Shown: positions 1 through 13,160 of the stretch, piece by piece
Layout of the letters: every line of letters starts with the position of its first letter
How positions within the stretch are numbered: the first letter of the stretch is position 1
Origin: Astropecten irregularis
Taxonomy: Eukaryota > Echinodermata > Asteroidea > Paxillosida > Astropectinidae
NCBI GenBank assembly: GCA_963971285.1
Contig: OZ020251.1
Span: 7,068,001-7,132,000, forward strand
DNA: 64,000 bases
Reading direction: 5' to 3'
Position numbers and translations under genes: made by a program
The notes under the pieces: model-generated
Seen by the model: the letters and a program-made list of their open reading frames with translations, nothing else
The model's database searches: none
Told to the model about the DNA's origin: nothing

Positions 1-400
1 AACAAAATTATACGTGTCTTTTTATTTTCAGTGTAGATCATATATCTGAATTTTTGAACCTGAAGTCGCCCTGCTTAGCGAAATCTGCCATGTTTTATGA
101 ATTACGTTATGACGTGCTGCACTGTTTGTGTACTATCATATGCCAGCACGCAGTCTAATCCTATATTTTGAACCCGATCTTTGAAAACTGCCTGCTCATT
201 TCTGGGGAAAATTCAGGAAAAACAAAATTATACGTGTCTTTTTATTTTCAGTGTAGATCATATATCTGAATTTTTGAACCTGAAGTCGCCCTGCTTAGCG
301 AAATCTGCCATGTTTTATGAATTACGTTATGACGTGCTACACTGTTTGTGTATTATAATATGCCAGCACGCAGTCTAATCCTATATTTTGAACCCGATCT

Positions 401-3400
401 TTGATAACTGCCTGCTGATTTCTGAGGAAAATACAGGATAAACAAAATTATACGTGTCTTTTTATTTTCAGTGTAGATCATATATCTGAATTTTTGAACC
501 TGAAGTCGCCCTGCTTAGCGAAATCTGCCATGTTTTATGAATTACGTTATGACGTGCTACACTGTTTGTGTATTATAATATGCCAGCACGCAGTCTGATC
601 CTATATTTTAAACCCGATCTTTGAAAACTGCCTGCTCATTTCTGGGGAAAATTCAGGAAAAACAAAATTATACGTGTCTTTTTATTTTCAGTGTAGATCA
701 TATATCTGAATTTTTGAACCTGAAGTCGCCCTGCTTAGCGAAATCTGCCATGTTTTATGAATTACGTTATGACGTGCTACACTGTTTGTGTATTATAATA
801 TGCCAGCACGCAGTCTAATCCTATCTTTTGAACCCGATCTTTGAAAACTGCCTGCTCATTTCTGGGGAAAATTCAGGAAAAACAAAATTATACGTGTCTT
901 TTTATTTTCAGTGTAGATCATATATCCGAATTTTTGAACCTGAAGTCGCCCTGCTTAGCGAAATCTGCCATGTTTTATGAATTACGTTATGACGTGCTAC
1001 ACTGTTTGTGTATTATAATATGCCAGCACGCAGTCTAATCCTATATTTTGAACCCGATCTTTGAAAACTGCCTGCTCATTTCTGGGGAAAATTCAGGAAA
1101 AACAAAATTATACGTGTCTTTTTATTTTCAGTGTAGATCATATATCCGAATTTTTGAACCTGAAGTCGCCCTGCTTAGCGAAATCTGCCATGTTTTATGA
1201 ATTACGTTATGACGTGCTACACTGTTTGTGTATTATAATATGCCAGCACGCAGTCTAATCCTATATTTTGAACCCGATCTTTGAAAACTGCCTGCTCATT
1301 TCTGGGGAAAATTCAGGAAAAACAAAATTATACGTGTCTTTTTATTTTCAGTGTAGATCATATATCTGAATTTTTGAACCTGAAGTCGCCCTGCTTAGCG
1401 AAATCTGCCATGTTTTATGAATTACGTTATGACGTGCTGCACTGTTTGTGTACTATCATATGCCAGCACGCAGTCTAATCCTATATTTTGAACCCGATCT
1501 TTGAAAACTGCCTGCTCATTTCTGGGGAAAATTCAGGAAAAACAAAATTATACGTGTCTTTTTATTTTCAGTGTAGATCATATATCTGAATTTTTGAACC
1601 TGAAGTCGCCCTGCTTAGCGAAATCTGCCATGTTTTATGAATTACGTTATGACATGCTACACTGTTTGTGTATTATAATATGCCAGCACGCAGTCTAATC
1701 CTATATTTTGAACCCGATCTTTGATAACTGCCTGCTGATTTCTGAGGAAAATACAGGAAAAACAAAATTATACGTGTCTTTTTATTTTCAGTGTAGATCA
1801 TATATCTGAATTTTTGAACCTGAAGTCGCCCTGCTTAGCGAAATCTGCCATGTTTTATGAATTACGTTATGACGTGCTACACTGTTTGTGTATTATAATA
1901 TGCCAGCACGCAGTCTGATCCTATATTTTAAACCCGATCTTTGAAAACTGCCTGCTCATTTCTGGGGAAAATTCAGGAAAAACAAAATTATACGTGTCTT
2001 TTTATTTTCAGTGTAGATCATATATCTGAATTTTTGAACCTGAAGTCGCCCTGCTTAGCGAAATCTGCCATGTTTTATGAATTACGTTATGACGTGCTAC
2101 ACTGTTTGTGTATTATAATATGCCAGCACGCAGTCTAATCCTATCTTTTGAACCCGATCTTTGAAAACTGCCTGCTCATTTCTGGGGAAAATTCAGGAAA
2201 AACAAAATTATACGTGTCTTTTTATTTTCAGTGTAGATCATATATCCGAATTTTTGAACCTGAAGTCGCCCTGCTTAGCGAAATCTGCCATGTTTTATGA
2301 ATTACGTTATGACGTGCTACACTGTTTGTGTATTATAATATGCCAGCACGCAGTCTAATCCTATCTTTTGAACCCGATCTTTGAAAACTGCCTGCTCATT
2401 TCTGGGGAAAATTCAGGAAAAACAAAATTATACGTGTCTTTTTATTTTCAGTGTAGATCATATATCCGAATTTTTGAACCTGAAGTCGCCCTGCTTAGCG
2501 AAATCTGCCATGTTTTATGAATTACGTTATGACGTGCTACACTGTTTGTGTATTATAATATGCCAGCACGCAGTCTAATCCTATATTTTGAACCCGATCT
2601 TTGAAAACTGCCTGCTCATTTCTGGGGAAAATTCAGGAAAAACAAAATTATACGTGTCTTTTTATTTTCAGTGTAGATCATATATCTGAATTTTTGAACC
2701 TGAAGTCGCCCTGCTTAGCGAAATCTGCCATGTTTTATGAATTACGTTATGACGTGCTGCACTGTTTGTGTACTATCATATGCCAGCACGCAGTCTAATC
2801 CTATATTTTGAACCCGATCTTTGAAAACTGCCTGCTCATTTCTGGGGAAAATTCAGGAAAAACAAAATTATACGTGTCTTTTTATTTTCAGTGTAGATCA
2901 TATATCTGAATTTTTGAACCTGAAGTCGCCCTGCTTAGCGAAATCTGCCATGTTTTATGAATTACGTTATGACGTGCTACACTGTTTGTGTATTATAATA
3001 TGCCAGCACGCAGTCTAATCCTATATTTTGAACCCGATCTTTGATAACTGCCTGCTGATTTCTGAGGAAAATACAGGAAAAACAAAATTATACGTGTCTT
3101 TTTATTTTCAGTGTAGATCATATATCTGAATTTTTGAACCTGAAGTCGCCCTGCTTAGCGAAATCTGCCATGTTTTATGAATTACGTTATGACGTGCTAC
3201 ACTGTTTGTGTATTATAATATGCCAGCACGCAGTCTGATCCTATATTTTAAACCCGATCTTTGAAAACTGCCTGCTCATTTCTGGGGAAAATTCAGGAAA
3301 AACAAAATTATACGTGTCTTTTTATTTTCAGTGTAGATCATATATCTGAATTTTTGAACCTGAAGTCGCCCTGCTTAGCGAAATCTGCCATGTTTTATGA

Positions 3401-4360
3401 ATTACGTTATGACGTGCTACACTGTTTGTGTATTATAATATGCCAGCACGCAGTCTAATCCTATCTTTTGAACCCGATCTTTGAAAACTGCCTGCTCATT
3501 TCTGGGGAAAATTCAGGAAAAACAAAATTATACGTGTCTTTTTATTTTCAGTGTAGATCATATATCCGAATTTTTGAACCTGAAGTCGCCCTGCTTAGCG
3601 AAATCTGCCATGTTTTATGAATTACGTTATGACGTGCTACACTGTTTGTGTATTATAATATGCCAGCACGCAGTCTAATCCTATCTTTTGAACCCGATCT
3701 TTGAAAACTGCCTGCTCATTTCTGGGGAAAATTCAGGAAAAACAAAATTATACGTGTCTTTTTATTTTCAGTGTAGATCATATATCCGAATTTTTGAACC
3801 TGAAGTCGCCCTGCTTAGCGAAATCTGCCATGTTTTATGAATTACGTTATGACGTGCTACACTGTTTGTGTATTATAATATGCCAGCACGCAGTCTGATC
3901 CTATATTTTGAACCCGATCTTTGAAAACTGCCTGCTCATTTCTGGGGAAAATTCAGGAAAAACAAAATTATACGTGTCTTTTTATTTTCAGTGTAGATCA
4001 TATATCTGAATTTTTGAACCTGAAGTCGCCCTGCTTAGCGAAATCTGCCATGTTTTATGAATTACGTTATGACGTGCTACACTGTTTGTGTATTATAATA
4101 TGCCAGCACGCAGTCTAATCCTATATTTTGAACCCGATCTTTGAAAACTGCCTGCTCATTTCTGGGGAAAATTCAGGAAAAACAAAATTATACGTGTCTT
4201 TTTATTTTCAGTGTAGATCATATATCTGAATTTTTGAACCTGAAGTCGCCCTGCTTAGCGAAATCTGCCATGTTTTATGAATTACGTTATGACGTGCTGC
4301 ACTGTTTGTGTACTATCATATGCCAGCACGCAGTCTAATCCTATATTTTGAACCCGATCT
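401..4360 (+). repeat. Six-monomer higher-order repeat (3 x 1320 bp)
   Basis: Three successive blocks of six monomers (401-1720, 1721-3040, 3041-4360) carry the same order of subtypes. Each opens with the GATTTCTGAGG subtype and has the TACTATCATA subtype near its end; in the third block that monomer is at 4141. The TATCTTTTGAACC and TATATCCGAA variants recur at matching positions. A related six-monomer block returns at 6341-7660 and 10521-11840. This is local block amplification, seen directly from matched private variants. Confidence 0.85.
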
Positions 4361-5900
4361 TTGAAAACTGCCTGCTGATTTCTGGGGAAAATTCAGGAAA
4401 AACAAAATTATACGTGTCTTTTTATTTTCAGTGTAGATCATATATCTGAATTTTTGAACCTGAAGTCGCCCTGCTTAGCGAAATCCGCCATGTTTTATGA
4501 ATTACGTTATGACGTGCTACACTGTTTGTGTATTATAATATGCCAGCACGCAGTCTAATCCTATATTTGGAACCCGATCTTTGAAAACTGCCTGCTCATT
4601 TCTGGGGAAAATTCAGGAAAAACAAAATTATACGTGTCTTTTTATTTTCAGTGTAGATCATATATCTGAATTTTTGAACCTGAAGTCGCCCTGCTTAGCG
4701 AAATCTGCCATATTTTATGAATTACGTTATGACGTGCTACACTGTTTGTGTATTATAATATGCCAGCAGGCAGTCTAATCCTTTATTTTGAACCCGATCT
4801 TTGAAAACTGCCTGCTCATTTCTGGGGGAAATTCAGGAAAAACAAAATTACACGTGTCTTTTTATTTTCAGTGTAGATCATATATCTGAATTTTTGAACC
4901 TGAAGTCGCCCTGCTTAGCGAAATCCGCCATGTTTTATGAATTACGTTATGACGTGCTACACTGTTTGTGTATTATAATATGCCAGCAGGCAGTCTAATC
5001 CTTTATTTTGAACCCGATCTTTGAAAACTGCCTGCTCATTTCTGGGGAAAATTCAGGAAAAACAAAATTATACGTGTCTTTTTATTTTCAGTGTAGATCA
5101 TATATCTGAATTTTTGAACCTGAAGTCGCCCTGCTTAGCGAAATCCGCCATGTTTTATAAATTACGTTATGACGTGCTACACTGTTTGTGTATTATAATA
5201 TGCCAGCACGCAGTCTAATCCTATATTTTGAACCCGATCTTTGAAAACTGCCTGCTCATTTCTGGGGAAAATTCAGGAAAAACAAAATTATATGTGTCTT
5301 TTTATTTTCAGTGTAGATCATATATCTGAATTTTTGAACCTGAAGTCGCCCTGCTTAGCGAAATCTGCCATGTTTTATGAATTACGTTATGACGTGCTAC
5401 ACTGTTTGTGTATTATAATATGCCAGCACGCAGTCTAATCCTATATTTTGAACCCGATCTTTGAAAACTGCCTGCTCATTTCTGGGGAAAATTCAGGAAA
5501 AACAAAATTATACGTGTCTTTTTATTTTCAGTGTAGATCATATATCCGAATTTTTGAACCTGAAGTCGCCCTGCTTAGCGAAATCTGCCATGTTTTATGA
5601 ATTACGTTATGACGTGCTACACTGTTTGTTTATTATAATATGCCAGCACGCAGTCTGATCCTATATTTTGATCCCGATCTTTGAAAACTGCCTGCTCATT
5701 TCTGGGGAAAATTCAGGAAAAACAAAATTATACGTGTCTTTTTATTTTCAGTGTAGATCATATATCTGAATTTTTGAACCTGAAGTCGCCCTGCTTAGCG
5801 AAATCTGCCATGTTTTATGAATTACGTTATGACGTGCTACACTGTTTGTGTATTATAATATGCCAGCACGCAGTCTAATCCTATATTTTGAACCCGATCT

Positions 5901-8900
5901 TTGAAAACTGCCTGCTCATTTCTGGGGAAAATTCAGGAAAAACAAAATTATACGTGTCTTTTTATTTTCAGTGTAGATCATATATCTGAATTTTTGAACC
6001 TGAAGTCGCCCTGCTTAGCGAAATCTGCCATGTTTTATGAATTACGTTATGACGTGCTGCACTGTTTGTGTACTATCATATGCCAGCACGCAGTCTAATC
6101 CTATATTTTGAACCCGATCTTTGAAAACTGCCTGCTCATTTCTGGGGAAAATTCAGGAAAAACAAAATTATACGTGTCTTTTTATTTTCAGTGTAGATCA
6201 TATATCTGAATTTTTGAACCTGAAGTCGCCCTGCTTAGCGAAATCTGCCATGTTTTATGAATTACGTTATGACGTGCTACACTGTTTGTGTATTATAATA
6301 TGCCAGCACGCAGTCTAATCCTATATTTTGAACCCGATCTTTGATAACTGCCTGCTGATTTCTGAGGAAAATACAGGAAAAACAAAATTATACGTGTCTT
6401 TTTATTTTCAGTGTAGATCATATATCTGAATTTTTGAACCTGAAGTCGCCCTGCTTAGCGAAATCTGCCATGTTTTATGAATTACGTTATGACGTGCTAC
6501 ACTGTTTGTGTATTATAATATGCCAGCACGCAGTCTGATCCTATATTTTAAACCCGATCTTTGAAAACTGCCTGCTCATTTCTGGGGAAAATTCAGGAAA
6601 AACAAAATTATACGTGTCTTTTTATTTTCAGTGTAGATCATATATCTGAATTTTTGAACCTGAAGTCGCCCTGCTTAGCGAAATCTGCCATGTTTTATGA
6701 ATTACGTTATGACGTGCTACACTGTTTGTGTATTATAATATGCCAGCACGCAGTCTAATCCTATCTTTTGAACCCGATCTTTGAAAACTGCCTGCTCATT
6801 TCTGGGGAAAATTCAGGAAAAACAAAATTATACGTGTCTTTTTATTTTCAGTGTAGATCATATATCCGAATTTTTGAACCTGAAGTCGCCCTGCTTAGCG
6901 AAATCTGCCATGTTTTATGAATTACGTTATGACGTGCTACACTGTTTGTGTATTATAATATGCCAGCACGCAGTCTAATCCTATCTTTTGAACCCGATCT
7001 TTGAAAACTGCCTGCTCATTTCTGGGGAAAATTCAGGAAAAACAAAATTATACGTGTCTTTTTATTTTCAGTGTAGATCATATATCCGAATTTTTGAACC
7101 TGAAGTCGCCCTGCTTAGCGAAATCTGCCATGTTTTATGAATTACGTTATGACGTGCTACACTTTTTGTGTATTATAATATGCCAGCACGCAGTCTGATC
7201 CTATATTTTGAACCCGATCTTTGAAAACTGCCTGCTCATTTCTGGGGAAAATTCAGGAAAAACAAAATTATACGTGTCTTTTTATTTTCAGTGTAGATCA
7301 TATATCTGAATTTTTGAACCTGAAGTCGCCCTGCTTAGCGAAATCTGCCATGTTTTATGAATTACGTTATGACGTGCTACACTGTTTGTGTATTATAATA
7401 TGCCAGCACGCAGTCTAATCCTATATTTTGAACCCGATCTTTGAAAACTGCCTGCTCATTTCTGGGGAAAATTCAGGAAAAACAAAATTATACGTGTCTT
7501 TTTATTTTCAGTGTAGATCATATATCTGAATTTTTGAACCTGAAGTCGCCCTGCTTAGCGAAATCTGCCATGTTTTATGAATTACGTTATGACGTGCTGC
7601 ACTGTTTGTGTACTATCATATGCCAGCACGCAGTCTAATCCTATATTTTGAACCCGATCTTTGAAAACTGCCTGCTGATTTCTGGGGAAAATTCAGGAAA
7701 AACAAAATTATACGTGTCTTTTTATTTTCAGTGTAGATCATATATCTGAATTTTTGAACCTGAAGTCGCCCTGCTTAGCGAAATCCGCCATGTTTTATGA
7801 ATTTCGTTATGATGTGCTACACTGTTTGTGTATTATTATATGCCAGCACGCAGTCTAATCCTATATTTTGAACCCGATCTTTGAAAACTGCCTGCTCATT
7901 TCTGGGGAAAATTCAGGAAAAACAAAATTATACGTGTCTTTTTATTTTCAGTGTAGATCATATATCTGAATTTTTGAACCTGAAGTCGCCCTGCTTAGCG
8001 AAATCCGCCATGTTTTATGAATTACGTTATGACGTGCTACACTGTTTGTGTATTATAATATGCCAGCACGCAGTCTAATCCTATATTTTGAACCCGATCT
8101 TTGAAAACTGCCTGCTCATTTCTGGGGAAAATTCAGGAAAAACAAAATTATACGTGTCTTTTTATTTTCAGTGTAGATCATATATCTGAATTTTTGAACC
8201 TGAAGTCGCCCTGCTTAGCGAAATCTGCCATGTTTTATGAATTACGTTATGACGTGCTACACTGTTTGTGTATTATAATATGCCAGCACGCAGTCTAATC
8301 CTATATTTTGAACCCGATCTTTGAAAACTGCCTGCGGATTTCTGAGGAAAATACAGGAAAAACAAAATTATACGTGTCTTTTTATTTTCAGTGTAGATCA
8401 TATATCTGAATTTTTGAACCTGAAGTCGCCCTGCTTAGCGAAATCTGCCATGTTTTATGAATTACGTTATGACGTGCTACACTGTTTGTGTATTATAATA
8501 TGCCAACACGCTGTCTGATCCTATATTTTAAACCCGATCTTTGAAAACTGCCTGCTCATTTCTGGGGAAAATTCAGGAAAAACAAAATTATACGTGTCTT
8601 TTTATTTTCAGTGTAGATCATATATCTGAATTTTTGAACCTGAAGTCGCCCTGCTTAGCGAAATCTGCCATGTTTTATGAATTACGTTATGACGTGCTAC
8701 ACTGTTTGTGTATTATAATATGCCAGCACGCAGTCTAATCCTATATTTTGAACCCGATCTTTGAAAACTGCCTGCTGATTTCTGAGGAAAATACAGGAAA
8801 AACAAAATTATATGTGTCTTTTTATTTTCAGTGTAGATCATATATCTGAATTTTTGAACCTGAAGTCGCCCTGCTTAGCGAAATCTGCCATGTTTTATGA

Positions 8901-11900
8901 ATTACGTTATGACGTGCTACACTGTTTGTGTATTATAATATGCCAGCACGCAGTCTAATCCTATATTTTGAACCCGATCTTTGAAAACTGCCTGCTCATT
9001 TCTGGGGAAAATTCAGGAAAAACAAAATTATACGTGTCTTTTTATTTTCAGTGTAGATCATATATCTGAATTTTTGAACCTGAAGTCGCCCTGCTTAGCG
9101 AAATCCGCCATGTTTTATGAATTACGTTATGACGTGCTACACTGTTTGTGTATTATAATATGCCAGCAGGCAGTCTAATCCTTTATTTTGAACCCGATCT
9201 TTGAAAACTGCCTGCTCATTTCTGGGGAAAATTCAGGAAAAACAAAATTATACGTGTCTTTTTATTTTCAGTGTAGATCATATATCTGAATTTTTGAACC
9301 TGAAGTCGCCCTGCTTAGCGAAATCCGCCATGTTTTATAAATTACGTTATGACGTGCTACACTGTTTGTGTATTATAATATGCCAGCACGCAGTCTAATC
9401 CTATATTTTGAACCCGATCTTTGAAAACTGCCTGCTCATTTCTGGGGAAAATTCAGGAAAAACAAAATTATATGTGTCTTTTTATTTTCAGTGTAGATCA
9501 TATATCTGAATTTTTGAACCTGAAGTCGCCCTGCTTAGCGAAATCTGCCATGTTTTATGAATTACGTTATGACGTGCTACACTGTTTGTGTATTATAATA
9601 TGCCAGCACGCAGTCTAATCCTATATTTTGAACCCGATCTTTGAAAACTGCCTGCTCATTTCTGGGGAAAATTCAGGAAAAACAAAATTATATGTGTCTT
9701 TTTATTTTCAGTGTAGATCATATATCTGAATTTTTTAACCTGAAGTCGCCCTGCTTAGCGAAATCTGCCATGTTTTATGAATTACGTTATGACGTGCTAC
9801 ACTGTTTGTGTATTATAATATGCCAGCACGCAGTCTAATCCTATATTTTGAACCCGATCTTTGAAAACTGCCTGCTCATTTCTGGGGAAAATTCAGGAAA
9901 AACAAAATTATACGTGTCTTTTTATTTTCAGTGTAGATCATATATCCGAATTTTTGAACCTGAAGTCGCCCTGCTTAGCGAAATCTGCCATGTTTTATGA
10001 ATTACGTTATGACGTGCTACACTGTTTGTGTATTATAATATGCCAGCACGCAGTCTAATCCTATATTTTGAACCCGATCTTTGAAAACTGCCTGCTCATT
10101 TCTGGGGAAAATTCAGGAAAAACAAAATTATACGTGTCTTTTTATTTTCAGTGTAGATCATATATCTGAATTTTTGAACCTGAAGTCGCCCTGCTTAGCG
10201 AAATCTGCCATGTTTTATGAATTACGTTATGACGTGCTGCACTGTTTGTGTACTATCATATGCCAGCACGCAGTCTAATCCTATATTTTGAACCCGATCT
10301 TTGAAAACTGCCTGCTCATTTCTGGGGAAAATTCAGGAAAAACAAAATTATACGTGTCTTTTTATTTTCAGTGTAGATCATATATCTGAATTTTTGAACC
10401 TGAAGTCGCCCTGCTTAGCGAAATCTGCCATGTTTTATGAATTACGTTATGACGTGCTACACTGTTTGTGTATTATAATATGCCAGCACGCAGTCTAATC
10501 CTATATTTTGAACCCGATCTTTGATAACTGCCTGCTGATTTCTGAGGAAAATACAGGAAAAACAAAATTATACGTGTCTTTTTATTTTCAGTGTAGATCA
10601 TATATCTGAATTTTTGAACCTGAAGTCGCCCTGCTTAGCGAAATCTGCCATGTTTTATGAATTACGTTATGACGTGCTACACTGTTTGTGTATTATAATA
10701 TGCCAGCACGCAGTCTGATCCTATATTTTAAACCCGATCTTTGAAAACTGCCTGCTCATTTCTGGGGAAAATTCAGGAAAAACAAAATTATACGTGTCTT
10801 TTTATTTTCAGTGTAGATCATATATCTGAATTTTTGAACCTGAAGTCGCCCTGCTTAGCGAAATCTGCCATGTTTTATGAATTACGTTATGACGTGCTAC
10901 ACTGTTTGTGTATTATAATATGCCAGCACGCAGTCTAATCCTATCTTTTGAACCCGATCTTTGAAAACTGCCTGCTCATTTCTGGGGAAAATTCAGGAAA
11001 AACAAAATTATTCGTGTCTTTTTATTTTCAGTGTAGATCATATATCCGAATTTTTGAACCTGAAGTCGCCCTGCTTAGCGAAATCTGCCATGTTTTATGA
11101 ATTACGTTATGACGTGCTACACTGTTTGTGTATTATAATATGCCAGCACGCAGTCTAATCCTATCTTTTGAACCCGATCTTTGAAAACTGCCTGCTCATT
11201 TCTGGGGAAAATTCAGGAAAAACAAAATTATACGTGTCTTTTTATTTTCAGTGTAGATCATATATCCGAATTTTTGAACCTGAAGTCGCCCTGCTTAGCG
11301 AAATCTGCCATGTTTTATGAATTACGTTATGACGTGCTACACTGTTTGTGTATTATAATATGCCAGCACGCAGTCTGATCCTATATTTTGAACCCGATCT
11401 TTGAAAACTGCCTGCTCATTTCTGGGGAAAATTCAGGAAAAACAAAATTATACGTGTCTTTTTATTTTCAGTGTAGATCATATATCTGAATTTTTGAACC
11501 TGAAGTCGCCCTGCTTAGCGAAATCTGCCATGTTTTATGAATTACGTTATGACGTGCTACACTGTTTGTGTATTATAATATGCCAGCACGCAGTCTAATC
11601 CTATATTTTGAACCCGATCTTTGAAAACTGCCTGCTCATTTCTGGGGAAAATTCAGGAAAAACAAAATTATACGTGTCTTTTTATTTTCAGTGTAGATCA
11701 TATATCTGAATTTTTGAACCTGAAGTCGCCCTGCTTAGCGAAATCTGCCATGTTTTATGAATTACGTTATGACGTGCTGCACTGTTTGTGTACTATCATA
11801 TGCCAGCACGCAGTCTAATCCTATATTTTGAACCCGATCTTTGAAAACTGCCTGCTGATTTCTGGGGAAAATTCAGGAAAAACAAAATTATACGTGTCTT

Positions 11901-13160
11901 TTTATTTTCAGTGTAGATCATATATCTGAATTTTTGAACCTGAAGTCGCCCTGCTTAGCGAAATCCGCCATGTTTTATGAATTTCGTTATGACGTGCTAC
12001 ACTGTTTGTGTATTATAATATGCCAGCACGCAGTCTAATCCTATATTTTGAACCCGATCTTTGAAAACTGCCTGCTCATTTCTGGGGAAAATTCAGGAAA
12101 AACAAAATTATACGTGTCTTTTTATTTTCAGTGTAGATCATATATCTGAATTTTTGAACCTGAAGTCGCCCTGCTTAGCGAAATCCGCCATGTTTTATGA
12201 ATTACGTTATGACGTGCTACACTGTTTGTGTATTATAATATGCCAGCACGCAGTCTAATCCTATATTTTGAACCCGATCTTTGAAAACTGCCTGCTCATT
12301 TCTGGGGAAAATTCAGGAAAAACAAAATTATACGTGTCTTTTTATTTTCAGTGTAGATCATATATCTGAATTTTTGAACCTGAAGTCGCCCTGCTTAGCG
12401 AAATCTGCCATGTTTTATGAATTACGTTATGACGTGCTACACTGTTTGTGTATTATAATATGCCAGCACGCAGTCTAATCCTATATTTTGAACCCGATCT
12501 TTGAAAACTGCCTGCGGATTTCTGAGGAAAATACAGGAAAAACAAAATTATACGTGTCTTTTTATTTTCAGTGTAGATCATATATCTGAATTTTTGAACC
12601 TGAAGTCGCCCTGCTTAGCGAAATCTGCCATGTTTTATGAATTACGTTATGACGTGCTACACTGTTTGTGTATTATAATATGCCAACACGCTGTCTGATC
12701 CTATATTTTAAACCCGATCTTTGAAAACTGCCTGCTCATTTCTGGGGAAAATTCAGGAAAAACAAAATTATACGTGTCTTTTTATTTTCAGTGTAGATCA
12801 TATATCTGAATTTTTGAACCTGAAGTCGCCCTGCTTAGCGAAATCTGCCATGTTTTATGAATTACGTTATGACGTGCTACACTGTTTGTGTATTATAATA
12901 TGCCAGCACGCAGTCTAATCCTATATTTTGAACCCGATCTTTGAAAACTGCCTGCTGATTTCTGAGGAAAATACAGGAAAAACAAAATTATATGTGTCTT
13001 TTTATTTTCAGTGTAGATCATATATCTGAATTTTTGAACCTGAAGTCGCCCTGCTTAGCGAAATCTGCCATGTTTTATGAATTACGTTATGACGTGCTAC
13101 ACTGTTTGTGTATTATAATATGCCAGCACGCAGTCTAATCCTATATTTTGAACCCGATCT
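5901..13160 (+). repeat. 19-monomer higher-order repeat (4180 bp), second copy partial
   Basis: Monomers at 5901-10080 are repeated in order from 10081, an offset of 4180 bp (19 x 220). Matched markers include the TACTATCATA monomers at 5901/10081 and 7441/11621, and the rare CCTGCGGATTTCTGAGG monomer at 8321/12501 with its CCAACACGCTG end. The match stops near 13160, where the second copy switches to a TACTATCATA monomer instead of the CAGCAGGCAG type seen at 8981. Smaller 7-monomer (1540-bp) repeats follow: 11621-13160 to 13161-14700, and 14701 to 16241. Confidence 0.8.

Noticed and set aside
1..220. CENP-B box in the satellite monomer
   Set aside because: The only nearby core is CGGGT on the minus strand, and the required TTCG half is absent.
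181..378. 65-residue reading frame repeated in most satellite monomers
   Set aside because: It starts at TTG, has no known domain, the 220-bp period breaks any continuous frame, and many subtypes interrupt it. It reflects conserved satellite sequence, not a gene.
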